The position numbers and the translations under genes are program-made. From assembly GCA_965220995.1 (NCBI GenBank), contig CBDCRL010000001.1, positions 300,372 through 364,371 of the forward strand: a DNA stretch of 64,000 bases, in the 5' to 3' direction. Under the pieces are notes generated by a model that worked only from the letters and a program-made list of their open reading frames with translations, had not been told where the DNA came from and ran no database searches. The stretch comes from Bin76 sp965220995. Lineage in GTDB: Bacteria; Actinomycetota; Acidimicrobiia; Spongiisociales; ZC4RG35. Numbering within the stretch: the stretch's first letter is position 1; every line of letters begins with the position of its first letter. Shown piece by piece: positions 26,429 through 35,691 of the stretch.

Positions 26429-27213
26429 AAACCGAAGGTTTCGCTTTGCTTTTTGATCTGGACGGCGTTGTTTATCTCGGCGACCAAGGAGTGGAAGGGG
26501 CCGGTCGGGCGCTGGCAGAGGCGGAACAAGGGGGCCACCAGGTGCTCTTCTGCACCAACAATTCCAGCCGTACACGGGCAGCCACCGCACAGAAGATCCA
26601 CCGTACCACCGGATATCCGGCCCGGGTCGACCAGGTAATCACTTCGGCGATGGCCGCTGCTCACCTGCTGAGTGGGAACCCCATGCCCTGTTTTGTTCTG
26701 GGAGGACCGGGAATAGTGGAGGCGCTGGAAGGCATAGGCGCTGAGGTGGTGGGTAACTGGAGAGAGGCCAAAGCGGTGGTGATAGGTTTTGCTCCTCATC
26801 TCACCTACGGACTCCTCCGGGAAGCCTGCCAGGCGGTGTGGGCGGGAGCGAGGTTGATCGCCACCAACACCGACCCCAGTTTCCCCACCGATCAGGGTAT
26901 GTGGCCGGCGGCAGGGGCGATAGTGGCAGCCGTCGAATATGCCACGGGGCAGACCGCACTCCCGGCAGGTAAACCCCATTCACCCATGATCCAACTGGTG
27001 AGCGACAGAGTCTCCTCCCCGCAGGTTCTGATGGTGGGAGACCGACCCGAAACCGACCTGCAGATGGCGGTCAAAGCAGGCTGGTACTCGGTGCTGACAC
27101 TGAACGGAGTGACCGAGTCCCCCCCTCCGTCACCGAAACCCGATGCCATCATCGACTCCATCGCTGACCTGGATCAACTGCTGAATGCCTTGGAGAGCAC
27201 AAGGCATTATTGA
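26425..27213 (+). CDS. HAD-IIA family hydrolase (NagD-like)
   Basis: 262 aa. FDLDGVVYLG (D11, D13) is motif I, TNNSSR motif II, and VGDRPETDLQMAVKAG the C-terminal motif with metal-binding Asp. It dephosphorylates a small phosphometabolite, as do NagD and phosphoglycolate-type enzymes. The GTG start overlaps the Nudix stop (GTGA), so the two are coupled. Confidence 0.9.
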   Translation: MKTEGFALLFDLDGVVYLGDQGVEGAGRALAEAEQGGHQVLFCTNNSSRTRAATAQKIHRTTGYPARVDQVITSAMAAAHLLSGNPMPCFVLGGPGIVEALEGIGAEVVGNWREAKAVVIGFAPHLTYGLLREACQAVWAGARLIATNTDPSFPTDQGMWPAAGAIVAAVEYATGQTALPAGKPHSPMIQLVSDRVSSPQVLMVGDRPETDLQMAVKAGWYSVLTLNGVTESPPPSPKPDAIIDSIADLDQLLNALESTRHY

Positions 27214-27231
27214 CCCGTAGGAAAGAACAGT

Positions 27232-27300
27232 TCTCGCGAAAACCAGCGGTGACTCGCGAAAATCGCCCCAAGGGCCCGCCCCCCGCCGCCACCACCGGAT
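27232..27300 (-). repeat. Dispersed TCGCGAAAA-ended element, copy G (partial)
   Basis: Only the right end is present, in reverse orientation: the GGTGGTGGCGG...GGGCCC block followed by two TTTTCGCGA termini (CTCGCGAAAA on the plus strand, near 27234 and 27255). It lies 3' of the HAD gene but points against it. From 27301 to 27660 I see no other supportable feature. Confidence 0.55.
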
Positions 27301-27660
27301 GCACAGATTGCGAAAGGGTGCACGCCGATGAGCGTGGGGTCCCCTTCCGGGTATTGACCTGAGAGATTGTCGGCGTCCGGGGTGAGCTCAGGGCCCGGAA
27401 GGCCGGTTCAGGTGTTTGTGCAGCATTGTCATTGTGTCCAGAATGGAGACCCGGAGTCAACCCCGGGCGCCCAGGGGTTTTCCCTGAATAGATCCGGTTT
27501 TCACAACAACAGTTTGGTAACCGGCCTTCGCCGCCCAGAGCGCGGGGCTCGGGTTGGGGTGATGGTTTTTCGGTTGGGCAAGGGAGGCTGCATCACGTAT
27601 TGGCCGGAAGGCGCCTGTTCAATCCGCCACCCTTCATCATGTACTCGGTAGATTGGCCTG

Positions 27661-27978
27661 TTGACGATCCCCGATCCTGGGCCAGGTCATCCTGCGCGCG
27701 ATCGCGTAGCCGAAATATCCGGACGGTTGGCGGCCGTAGATCAACGCTTCGCCGAGTGGGCGGCTGAGGTGGGAGTGCCGGTGGGTTCAGCCAATGATCC
27801 CGAAATCAAGCAGGACCTGATCCACGAACTCGACGCCTGTGTTGCTCATCTATACGGTTTGGACGAGGATGACTTGGCCGTGATCTACGAGACCTTTGAC
27901 CACAAAGACCCCAACCGCTACGCCGAACGCCACGCGGCGGTCCTTGAACACTTCCGGCGCTGGAGTGAATGTGTCTGA
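27661..27978 (+). pseudogene. C-terminal remnant of an adenine-specific DNA methylase (Eco57I/PglX type)
   Basis: 105 codons. IHELDACVAHLYGLDEDDLAVIYETF...HAAVLEHFRRW is the usual C-terminal tail of large type IIG or phage-defence adenine methylases. The catalytic domains (NPPY etc.) are absent, the frame is closed by TAG 12 nt upstream, and only TTG is available as a start. It is best read as a relic of a lost methylase and belongs with the broken genes that follow. Confidence 0.6.
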
Positions 27979-28030
27979 ACACCGCAATCCCCCACTGAGG
28001 CCCTTGAGCAGGTGGGTAGGCTAATCGGTC

Positions 28031-28321
28031 ATGGATCGCCGTGATGATGTCCTGGACAAACACCGTGAAACCATTCGTTCTGAGGCTTTCCGACACAACG
28101 CTCGATCCATTTCGCTGGTGGGGTCAATCGCTCGCGGCGAGGACACCAATGCCAGCGACTACGACTTTCTGGTTGATTTCTTGCCGGGCACGACGCTCTT
28201 CGACATGGCAGGCCTGCAAATTGAGCTAGAGAGCCTGTTGGGAAAGAGCGTGGACATCATCAGCCTTTCTGGGCTCAAAGAGCGTTGCCGCGGCATGCTG
28301 TCCGACGCCATACCTCTGTGA
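28031..28321 (+). CDS. mntA: Minimal nucleotidyltransferase (MNT) antitoxin
   Basis: 96 aa. The motif GSIARG (31-36), then DYDFLVDF (43-50), is the GSxARG...DxD signature of the MNT family. MNT proteins partner HEPN toxins and in characterised systems inactivate them by adenylylating a Tyr. The GTG of the HEPN gene overlaps the stop (GTGA). It probably remains intact although its partner is frameshifted. Confidence 0.85.
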   Translation: MDRRDDVLDKHRETIRSEAFRHNARSISLVGSIARGEDTNASDYDFLVDFLPGTTLFDMAGLQIELESLLGKSVDIISLSGLKERCRGMLSDAIPL

Positions 28322-28651
28322 GCCGAACAGACGAGGAACTGCTTGCCGACATCTTGGAGGCGTCCGGCAGGCTGGCACAGATCGTTTCAAAGGGCAGATC
28401 TCATTTCGACAGTAGCTGGATCGTCCAAAGCGCGGCAGAGCGGCAACTGGAAGTCATTGGTGAAGCGGCAGGAAAACCTGTCAGAGGAGGTGATAAGACT
28501 CCGGCCTGATTTGCCTGTTGGCAGAGCCAAGGCTATGAGGAATTTCATTGCTCACGAATACTCTCGCGTGGACCCTGACATCTTGTGGCACACGATTTCC
28601 TCCAGCGTCCCGAGGTTTGTCAGCTTGATCAGCGACCTCCTGAACGACTGA
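28318..28651 (+). pseudogene. hepT: HEPN-domain toxin (HepT/DUF86) with a frameshift
   Basis: The N-terminal half (from GTG 28318, MSRTDEELLADILEASGRLA) continues in frame to about 28480. The C-terminal half (LSEEVIRLRPDLP...RNFIAHEYSRVD, with the RX4-6H RNase motif) lies in the +1 frame. The break falls at a short A run (GGAAAACC, about 28475-28485), where one base too many would explain it. Either a sequencing error or a genuine loss of toxin activity. The intact family length is about 110 aa, which the joined frames would give. Confidence 0.75.
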
Positions 28652-28669
28652 CCCATCCTCAACGAGGAC

Positions 28670-29546
28670 ATGACCATCCACCCCAAACCAGAAATAGCCA
28701 CCAATCGGGCCGGGGAAACCGTCACAGAGGCCCTGTCAGGCTTCATCAAACATGCAGCCACTGGTCTTGCCAGTGGCGCCAATCTTGATATCGCCACCGT
28801 CTACTTCAACTTGGGCGGATACGCGCTCTTGGCCGATGCGCTGGATCAGGTAAGCGGCGCACGCCTGTTATTGGGAGCGGAACCCACTCCGCCCGAGCGA
28901 CGCCAACGCGCCCTTGGCAGAGAATCGGTGCGTCCCGAAAAGGCGGCCCGCGATCGGCTGCGCACGGCGCTCAACGGCCACCAGCAGGCCCTGGCCATCG
29001 GCCAGCGTGGGAGTGGGGTGGGTAATGCCCGGTCAAGAGACCCCGGTGGATGTCACTTTCACCGAAACCCGAGAGGAGATAAAGCGGTTGCGCCGCGAAG
29101 AAGCCGGGCTGTTCGAGAGGGGCGGCACCTCTCGGGGAGCGCTGTCGGGAGAGGAATATCGCCAGGAACTGCGTCAGGCACTGGAGACCTCCGATCTTGC
29201 ATCCCGGATCAAGACCCTTCCCTGGGGATCGGGTTCGGGCATGGATGCCTCTCCGGGACACCAGCCCGGCTATGTGTTCTGTGCCCGGGTGGGAGACGCG
29301 CCCCAACCAAAGTTCCGGTTTGTGGAGCGACCGCCCCCCAACGGTCGAACTGACAAACCCCAACCTTGGTTACCTGCTGAAGCCCTATCGGGTGAATCGA
29401 ATCCCTCCGCACCTCGAGTGGATGACAACACGTTGGCGTGTTTGGATCGAGCCCGGCCCCCGACGGCTTCAACACGCCTCGCCTCTTGGATGACGCCACA
29501 TACCATGGTGCCTTTGCGGCTTGGGAGATGGCCCGAGACGACATAG
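28670..29546 (+). pseudogene. Decayed PLD-type helicase gene
   Basis: The first ~115 codons (from 28670) resemble the N-terminus of phospholipase-D-like helicases: IATVYFNLGGYALLADALD, LLLGAEPTPPERR, then a conserved Arg-rich helix. A second part, in another frame (from about 29020), resembles a far C-terminal region: GEEYRQELRQALETSDLA, PWGSGSG, YVFCARVGD, FRFV. The helicase motor motifs between them are missing, so a large internal deletion plus frameshifts are inferred. Together with the methylase tail it marks an old defence locus, perhaps DISARM-like. Confidence 0.55.
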
Positions 29547-29621
29547 TTGAAAAGTGGATCGGGTGTCACCATCGGTGAGATACGGTGAGCATTACCAACC
29601 GCCGCGTCCTCCCGAACCCGG

Positions 29622-29648
29622 GAGCCGCCCAACACCCTCAGGCGGCTC
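29622..29648 (+). terminator. Hairpin upstream of the sigma factor gene
   Basis: GAGCCGCC (29622-29629) pairs with GGCGGCTC (29641-29648), with an 11-nt loop. It lies 33 nt before the sigma-factor ATG, so it may end the upstream transcript or act as a leader structure. No U tract follows. Confidence 0.4.
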
Positions 29649-29680
29649 TCACCCCCACAGGGACTGCTACCGTTTCAGCT

Positions 29681-30259
29681 ATGGCGGACCGCGAGAATTT
29701 CCAGGCCGACGTCACCGAGTTGATACCTCAACTCTATGGCATGGCGCTTCGCCTGGCCCGCAATCGCACCGACGCGGAGGACCTGGTTCAGGACGCCCTG
29801 TTGCGGGCCTACCGGGGCTACCACACGTTCCGGGAGGGAACCAATCTGCGGGCATGGCTGTTCCGCATCCTCACCAACACTTTCATCAATGAGTATCGGC
29901 GGCGTTCCCGCCGGCCTAAGGAGACGGAACTGGTGGACGGAGGAGAGTTCATCCCCTACCGTCCCGGCGACCATCAGCAGGTCCGCTCATGGTCCCGCGC
30001 CCCCGAAGACCAGTTGATCGAGCAGATCTTTGAATCCGACATCGTGGAGGCCATTGAGAACCTACCGGTGATCTATCGCATCCCGGTGCTGCTGGCCGAT
30101 GTGGAGGGTTTGTCCTACAAAGAGATTGCCAAGAGCCTCGATGTCCCCATGGGTACCGTCATGTCACGGCTGCATCGGGGAAGAAATGCCCTCCGAAAAG
30201 CGTTGTGGGAGTATGCGAGCAAGCGGGGACTGACCCCAACGGAGGTTCCACATGTCTAG
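29681..30259 (+). CDS. sigR: Sigma-70 family (ECF) RNA polymerase sigma factor, SigR/SigH-like
   Basis: 192 aa. Region 2 (DAEDLVQDALLRAYRGYHTFREGTN, split here at residues about 28-52, then LRAWLFRILTNTFINEYRRR) and region 4 (LPVIYRIPVLLADVEGLSYKEIA...GTVMSRLHRGR) are clear. It is followed with an 8-nt overlap by a zinc anti-sigma gene, the arrangement of the thiol-stress regulator SigR-RsrA. ATG 29681 gives the family start (MADRENFQAD); the frame is open further upstream. Confidence 0.9.
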   Translation: MADRENFQADVTELIPQLYGMALRLARNRTDAEDLVQDALLRAYRGYHTFREGTNLRAWLFRILTNTFINEYRRRSRRPKETELVDGGEFIPYRPGDHQQVRSWSRAPEDQLIEQIFESDIVEAIENLPVIYRIPVLLADVEGLSYKEIAKSLDVPMGTVMSRLHRGRNALRKALWEYASKRGLTPTEVPHV

Positions 30260-30497
30260 AGAGTGCCGCCAGGTCTTCACCCACTTGTACATGTATGTCG
30301 ACGGTGAGCTGGAAATCGAGACCGCTCACCGGATGGTGCAGCATTTCGAATACTGTCCGCCTTGTAAGGACATAGAAATCGTGGAGCGTCGCTTCCGCTA
30401 CACCATCAGGCACCACCTCACGGAGGAGGTGCCTGAAGTGTTTATGGAGCGACTCCGGGGAAGACTGGCGCAGGAAACCCAGCGCCTGGGTTTTTGA
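30252..30497 (+). CDS. rsrA: Zinc-binding anti-sigma factor, RsrA-like
   Basis: 81 aa. HxxxCxxC at H31, C35, C38 (HFEYCPPC) is the ZAS redox centre; the protein releases its sigma factor when the cysteines oxidise. The length fits the mycothiol-system anti-sigma family. It overlaps the sigma gene by 8 nt, so the two are translationally coupled and probably made in equal amounts. Confidence 0.9.
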   Translation: MSRECRQVFTHLYMYVDGELEIETAHRMVQHFEYCPPCKDIEIVERRFRYTIRHHLTEEVPEVFMERLRGRLAQETQRLGF

Positions 30498-30514
30498 TGA
30501 GGGTCGGGTAACCT

Positions 30515-30796
30515 GTGGGGGTTATGAACAGGCGCAGGATGGTGCCGGCGATAACCCTGGTAGCGATGGTGTTGGCAGTTGCTCTCCCCACTCTGGCCCA
30601 GGAGTCCCCCGAGGAACCGGCCGAGATCGTCCCGGCAGTGGTGGTGGAGGAATCCATCCCGGCCGAACCGGTACCCGACTGGACCTACCGGTATCTCGTC
30701 CCCACCAGCCTGGCCCTGGCGCTGATTTTCTGCGTTATCACGGTGGTCCTCTACTTCACCAGGGTGGTGAAGTCCCGCTACAAGTCAGTTGGTTGA
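30515..30796 (+). CDS. Small membrane protein, function unknown
   Basis: 93 aa. An N-terminal hydrophobic segment (about 10-28, signal or first helix, ending LAQ), a Pro/Glu/Val-rich extracytoplasmic linker and a second helix (about 60-82, TSLALALIFCVITVVLYF) with a basic cytoplasmic end. The start could be GTG 30515 or ATG 30524. It overlaps tilS by 8 nt. No family recognised. Confidence 0.6.
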   Translation: MGVMNRRRMVPAITLVAMVLAVALPTLAQESPEEPAEIVPAVVVEESIPAEPVPDWTYRYLVPTSLALALIFCVITVVLYFTRVVKSRYKSVG

Positions 30797-31775
30797 AACC
30801 TCCCCCGACGCGGGGCCGGCCGAAGAAAACAGCGCCTCCCCCATTCCAACCCGGCGGCTGGAACATCTGACCTCCGCTCTGCATTCTCGGGTTGAGTTTC
30901 CCCGCCGTCCTCTGGTGATCGCCCTTTCCGGTGGGGCAGATTCCGCGGCGGCCGCCTGGCTGGCCACCCAGTCAAACCGGGCTTGCCGAGCGGTCCACGT
31001 CAATCACCGCCTCCCTGATTCCACTCGCATGGCAAAAGCAGCCCGCGCCATTTCCCAACGCCTGGGTTTGGCGCTGTCGGAAGTGTCGATCAAGGAGCAA
31101 AACAATGGGTCGGAGCAGGCGCTGCGCTCGGCCCGCTACGAGGCTTTGGGCAGGGCTTCGACCCCCGATGAGGCGGTAATCACCGCCCACACCGCCGACG
31201 ATCAGGCCGAGACGGTGCTGCACAACCTGCTGCGAGGCGCCGGGCTGGACGGAATAGCCGGTATCCCCTCCCATCGCGGTCGCTATCACCGTCCGATGCT
31301 GGGAGTGTGGCGCTCCGAAACCCGGGAACTCGCCACCCTGGCCGCTCTCCCCTGGGAAGATGACCCGCAAAACGACGATCCACGTTATCTGCGAAACCGC
31401 ATTCGGCGACAACTGATTCCTCATTTGGAGGGTGACTACCAGCCGAGATTGCGGGAGGGTCTGGTCAGGCTGTCCGCGCTGGCTGCTTCGGATCTGAGCT
31501 ACCTGGAGGCAGTGGCGGCTCGGACGCGGGTGGAGGTCTCCTCAGATGGCTGGCCGGAGATTTCCTGTTCCGACCTGGCAGCCCTTCCCACCGCCATCTC
31601 GTCGCGGGTGATACGCAGAGCGCTGCGATTGCTCCGCGGACCGCATGCCGGGGCTTCCGCCGAAGTTGCCCGGGTGCTGCAGGTGGCCGCCGGTTCCGTG
31701 CCTCGCACCCAACTGGAGGGAGGGGCGACCGCCATTCGGAGGGGCGACCGCTTGATTATCACCCTGGACGGCTAA
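30789..31775 (+). CDS. tilS: tRNA(Ile)-lysidine synthase
   Basis: 328 aa. The PP-loop SGGADS is at residues 47-52, followed by the family segments VNHRL, TAHTADDQAETVLHNLLRGAG and RNRIRRQLIPHLE. It converts C34 of tRNA-Ile(CAU) to lysidine with ATP and lysine, which is essential for AUA decoding. It starts at TTG. It precedes hpt by 16 nt, the common tilS-hpt-ftsH order. Confidence 0.93.
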   Translation: MVETSPDAGPAEENSASPIPTRRLEHLTSALHSRVEFPRRPLVIALSGGADSAAAAWLATQSNRACRAVHVNHRLPDSTRMAKAARAISQRLGLALSEVSIKEQNNGSEQALRSARYEALGRASTPDEAVITAHTADDQAETVLHNLLRGAGLDGIAGIPSHRGRYHRPMLGVWRSETRELATLAALPWEDDPQNDDPRYLRNRIRRQLIPHLEGDYQPRLREGLVRLSALAASDLSYLEAVAARTRVEVSSDGWPEISCSDLAALPTAISSRVIRRALRLLRGPHAGASAEVARVLQVAAGSVPRTQLEGGATAIRRGDRLIITLDG

Positions 31776-31791
31776 GGTGTAACGGATATCG

Positions 31792-32313
31792 ATGGATTCG
31801 GTCAGGCCTTTCATATCGAGTCGGCAGATCGCCGACCGGCTCCGGGACATGGGGAACTCCATCACCACCGACTACGCGGAGCGGGACCTGCTGATAGTGG
31901 GGGTGCTGAAGGGTACGTTCATGGTGATGTCCGATCTGGTGAGGCAGATCAGGCTTCCGGCCCAGTTCGACTACATGGCGGTTTCCTCCTACGGCGCCGC
32001 CACCAAGACCTCGGGAGTGGTTCGGGTTCTCAAGGACCTCGACCAGGAGATCGCGGGACGGCACGTTCTGATCTGCGAGGACATCGTCGATTCGGGACTC
32101 ACTTTGAACTATTTGGTCAAGAGCCTCCAGGTTCGCGGGCCGGCGTCCTTGGAGATCGCCGCCCTGCTCTACAAGGAGGGCATCCAGCGAGTGCCGGTGG
32201 ACGTCAAGTACGTGGGGTTTCGGGTCGGCCCGGAGTTTGTGGTGGGTTACGGCCTCGACTACGACGGAAAATACCGCAATCTCCCCTATGTGGGCATTTT
32301 GTCCCAGTCCTAG
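31792..32313 (+). CDS. hpt: Hypoxanthine phosphoribosyltransferase
   Basis: 173 aa, type I phosphoribosyltransferase. The PRPP loop is VLICEDIVDSGLTL (about 92-105). It salvages hypoxanthine/guanine to IMP/GMP. It sits between tilS and ftsH as in many bacteria, a conserved arrangement. Confidence 0.93.
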   Translation: MDSVRPFISSRQIADRLRDMGNSITTDYAERDLLIVGVLKGTFMVMSDLVRQIRLPAQFDYMAVSSYGAATKTSGVVRVLKDLDQEIAGRHVLICEDIVDSGLTLNYLVKSLQVRGPASLEIAALLYKEGIQRVPVDVKYVGFRVGPEFVVGYGLDYDGKYRNLPYVGILSQS

Positions 32314-32404
32314 ATAACATTTAGCAGGGAACCCCAATTTACCTACCATGATCCGCAGTTTCGATAGCCACCTGTCCCAACCAACCACCTTCTGAGGAGC
32401 AGTT

Positions 32405-34336
32405 TTGCGCCGCAGCGTCCGCATTCTCTTGATCTACGGTCTGCTGATCGTCACTATGGCGCTGCTCTTTCAAAACTTCGGGAGCGACGATGAGCCGTCG
32501 GCGGAGATCACCACGGCAGAGTTTCTGAACGCAGTCCAAGAAGACCGCATAGAGTCGGTTCTGATACTGACCCGCTCCCTGGAGGCCAGGGGCCGCTATG
32601 ACGGTTCCACCGCGCCGCCCGGCCAGTACGACTTCGTGGCCAAGTACCCCGAAGGCTACGAGGGGCAACTGGCCGAAATCCTCGAAGACCAGGGCGTGTC
32701 ATACGACACCGACCACGAACCGCCCGGACCTTGGAGCGTGCTGGTGGGGATGCTTCCCTGGTTGCTGTTGATCGGTTTCATGGTTTTCATCTTCATGCAG
32801 ATGCAGAGATCGGGCAATCGAATCATGCAGTTTGGCAAAACCCGGGCCAAGATGGTGAAAAAGGACAATCCCGATGTCACTTTCAAGGACGTGGCCGGTT
32901 TGGAAGAGGCCATCGAAGAACTGGGCGAGATCCGGGACTTTTTGGCCGACTCCGACAAATTCCGGGCGATCGGCGCCAAGATTCCCAAGGGGGTCCTGCT
33001 GTTCGGACCTCCGGGAACCGGCAAGACCCTGCTGGCCAGGGCGGTGGCCGGGGAAGCGGGACGGCCGTTTTTCTCGATCTCCGGATCGGATTTTGTCGAG
33101 ATGTTCGTGGGGGTGGGCGCCAGCCGGGTCCGCGACCTCTTCGAACAGGCCAAGCAGAACAGCCCGGCCATCATTTTCATAGACGAGATCGACGCGGTGG
33201 GCCGTCACCGGGGGGCCGGGTTGGGCGGTGGACACGACGAACGAGAGCAGACCCTCAACCAACTCCTGGTGGAATTGGACGGCTTCGACACCAACACGGG
33301 TGTGATAGTGATCGCCGCCACCAACCGCCCCGACATCTTGGATCCCGCTCTGCTCCGGCCCGGTCGGTTCGATCGGCAGATCGTGATCGACTCCCCCGAC
33401 ATCAGGGGCCGGAAGGCCATCTTGGAAGTGCACTCTCGGGGAAAGCCCCTTGACCCCGAGATCGATCTGGAGGTGCTGGCGCGGCGAACTCCCGGTTTCA
33501 CCGGCGCCGACCTGGCCAACCTCATCAACGAGTCGGCCCTACTGGCCGCCCGCCGCGGGCACGAGCAGGTTGGCATGGAGGAATTGGAGGAGGCAATCGA
33601 CCGGGTGATCGCCGGCCCCGAACGCAAGGCCCGGGTGATGTCGGAAGATGAAAAACGCCTGATCGCCTTCCATGAAACCGGACATGCCCTGGTGGGATGG
33701 GCGCTTCCCATGGCCGATCCGGTTCACAAGGTGACCATCGTGGCCCGCGGTCGATCCCTGGGCCACACTCTCGCCCTGCCCACCCGCGACAAGTACCTGG
33801 TGAAACGCTCGGAGCTTTTGGACCAATTGGCCATGTTGCTGGGAGGAAGAGGCGCCGAGGAGCTCATTTACGCCGACCCCACCACCGGTTCGGCCAATGA
33901 CATCGAGAAGGCCACCGCCATTGCCCGCCGCATGGTGATGGAGTACGGGATGAGCGACGAACTGGGCCCCATGCAGTACGGCAAGCACGAAGGTGAAGTC
34001 TTCCTGGGTCGTGACTACACGCGCCAGCCCGACTATTCCGATCAGTTGGCGGCCGACATCGATTCCGAGGTTCGCAAACTGATCAGGGACGCTCACGCCG
34101 AAGCCCGCCGGATTCTCGACGCCCACCGACCCGCCCTGAACCGGATGGTGGAAGCCCTTATGGAGCAGGAGACTCTCGACGTGGATGACATCGAGAAGAT
34201 CTTCTATGACGTGCCCAAGTGGGAGGCCACCGATACTCACGAAGTGCGGCTTCTTCCCCCTTCCGGGATGGGAGGGACCGAAGCAGGCATGGAGAGGGTG
34301 GCAGCCGCCACCCACCGTGACCAACCCACCTCCTGA
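32405..34336 (+). CDS. ftsH: ATP-dependent zinc metalloprotease FtsH
   Basis: 643 aa. Two membrane helices (about 6-22 and 110-128) bracket an extracytoplasmic segment. The AAA domain has Walker A GPPGTGKT (201-208) and the SRH motif; the zinc motif HETGH is at 423-427. It is a hexameric membrane protease for quality control. It starts at TTG 32405 with GAGGAG about 6 nt upstream. Confidence 0.95.
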   Translation: MRRSVRILLIYGLLIVTMALLFQNFGSDDEPSAEITTAEFLNAVQEDRIESVLILTRSLEARGRYDGSTAPPGQYDFVAKYPEGYEGQLAEILEDQGVSYDTDHEPPGPWSVLVGMLPWLLLIGFMVFIFMQMQRSGNRIMQFGKTRAKMVKKDNPDVTFKDVAGLEEAIEELGEIRDFLADSDKFRAIGAKIPKGVLLFGPPGTGKTLLARAVAGEAGRPFFSISGSDFVEMFVGVGASRVRDLFEQAKQNSPAIIFIDEIDAVGRHRGAGLGGGHDEREQTLNQLLVELDGFDTNTGVIVIAATNRPDILDPALLRPGRFDRQIVIDSPDIRGRKAILEVHSRGKPLDPEIDLEVLARRTPGFTGADLANLINESALLAARRGHEQVGMEELEEAIDRVIAGPERKARVMSEDEKRLIAFHETGHALVGWALPMADPVHKVTIVARGRSLGHTLALPTRDKYLVKRSELLDQLAMLLGGRGAEELIYADPTTGSANDIEKATAIARRMVMEYGMSDELGPMQYGKHEGEVFLGRDYTRQPDYSDQLAADIDSEVRKLIRDAHAEARRILDAHRPALNRMVEALMEQETLDVDDIEKIFYDVPKWEATDTHEVRLLPPSGMGGTEAGMERVAAATHRDQPTS

Positions 34337-34510
34337 ATACGGATGCCGGCCGGTTTTCTCAAGCCTCGGGGTTTTCGGTGGATCCTCAGTTCCCGTTTGG
34401 CGGTGAGCGAGCGACTGGGCGGCCTGGGGTCGACTCATCGCAAAGTACGCCGATCACAGGAAGTGCTCTGGTTACAAACAGAAGCGAAGATCACCGATGT
34501 GGTCAGCCTG

Positions 34511-34834
34511 ATGACCAACAATCAGAACATCAAGGTCTATCAGGAGTCCGGCTTTGGGGCACACCAGGTTCCGATCAGTTCGGAGATAAGAGAAGCCGAC
34601 CGCCGCTGCCTGTATGGCAAACTGCGGGAACTATTGCGCAATCCCGAAACTCGGGTGCTGGTGCATCGGGAGACGATTGACGAAGACCTGGGAGGCCTCA
34701 TGGGCGGGTTTCTGGTGGACAGCGGACTGGTGACCGACCCGGCCCAGGCGGTGGCGATCATCGAGCAGATCTTGGGGCGTCCCCTCGGCGCCCGGGGACG
34801 GGCCCTGGTCCCCAGTTTGCTCGGGGGAGAGTGA
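34511..34834 (+). CDS. Hypothetical protein in the usual folate-gene slot
   Basis: 107 aa, no family recognised. Soluble, with no signal or membrane segment; its C-terminal half (HRETIDEDLGGLMGGFLVD...AIIEQILGRPLG) is well structured by composition. ATG 34511 is the first start with protein-like content; the frame is open back to 34343. The stop overlaps the DUF2520 gene by 4 nt, so it is translated and coupled with it. In related genomes folE/folP/folB/folK sit here. Confidence 0.55.
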   Translation: MTNNQNIKVYQESGFGAHQVPISSEIREADRRCLYGKLRELLRNPETRVLVHRETIDEDLGGLMGGFLVDSGLVTDPAQAVAIIEQILGRPLGARGRALVPSLLGGE

Positions 34835-35691
34835 AGCCCTCCTTCAGCCTGGCGGTGATCGGACCTGGCCGGGCAGGTGGCGCCCTGGCGATCGCCGCAC
34901 AGGCAGCCGGTCATGGGGTGCAAACGGTGGCGGGCCCTTCCGGAGCAATGCCAACGGAACTGGAGGCCACCAGAGTCGATCATTTCCGCCAACTCACCGC
35001 CTGCGATCTTGTAATCCTGGCCTGTCCCGACGACGCCATCGAACAGGTGGCCGAGGATTTGGCGGCCCACCCACCGCTGTCTGCGACCGTGGCGCATCTG
35101 TCTGGGTTCGCCTCCATCGCCCGGTTGGCGGCTCTCCGGAGGATCGGCCGGCAGATCGGGAGTCTTCATCCTCTTCAAACCCTTCCCTCCCCCCGGCGCG
35201 GTGCTCGGTCCCTGGCCGGTTCCGCCGCGGCGGTGACCGCCGAAACCGAACAGACCGCACAGCAGTTGAGTTCCCTCGCCGAAAGCCTGGGCATGGCGCC
35301 CTTCCCGCTGGACGACCGGCTCAAGCCCCTTTACCATGCCGGCGCCGCCACTGTGGCCCTGGGCCTGGCCACCGCTTTGGGAGTGGCGGCCGATCTGTTC
35401 GAAGCCTCCACCGTGCCCTGGCGCCACGCCCGGCCATTGGCCGCCCAGGTGCTGGAGAACTGCTTCCGGATGGGACCCGACCAATCCCTCACCGGCCCGG
35501 TGGTCCGCTCGGATCTCGGCACGATCGGCGGTCACCTGCGGGCTGCTGCCGATCGGTCACCGGCCCTGGCCCAACAGTATCGAATCCTCGGTCAGGCCGC
35601 CGCTGCCCGTCTCAACGCCGTCGAAATCACCGGCTTCCTTGAAACTTCCAATACGTTGCCCGACAAAAACGCCGAATGTCGCGAAAAATAG
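34831..35691 (+). CDS. Rossmann-like/DUF2520 domain protein
   Basis: 286 aa. N-terminal NAD(P)-type GPGRAGGALA (about 11-20), then a DUF2520 C-terminal domain (SLHPLQTLPSP..., YHAGAATVALGLATAL). It resembles ketopantoate-reductase-like dehydrogenases and sits directly before panC, so a role in pantothenate synthesis has often been suggested, not shown. The GTG start overlaps the preceding gene. Its last codons run into repeat copy F, whose TCGCGAAAAATAG supplies the stop. Confidence 0.82.
   Translation: MKPSFSLAVIGPGRAGGALAIAAQAAGHGVQTVAGPSGAMPTELEATRVDHFRQLTACDLVILACPDDAIEQVAEDLAAHPPLSATVAHLSGFASIARLAALRRIGRQIGSLHPLQTLPSPRRGARSLAGSAAAVTAETEQTAQQLSSLAESLGMAPFPLDDRLKPLYHAGAATVALGLATALGVAADLFEASTVPWRHARPLAAQVLENCFRMGPDQSLTGPVVRSDLGTIGGHLRAAADRSPALAQQYRILGQAAAARLNAVEITGFLETSNTLPDKNAECREK

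Noticed and set aside
27367..27651. A 94-codon frame upstream of the methylase remnant
   Set aside because: No family similarity, no ribosome-binding site, and it does not connect in frame to the methylase tail.
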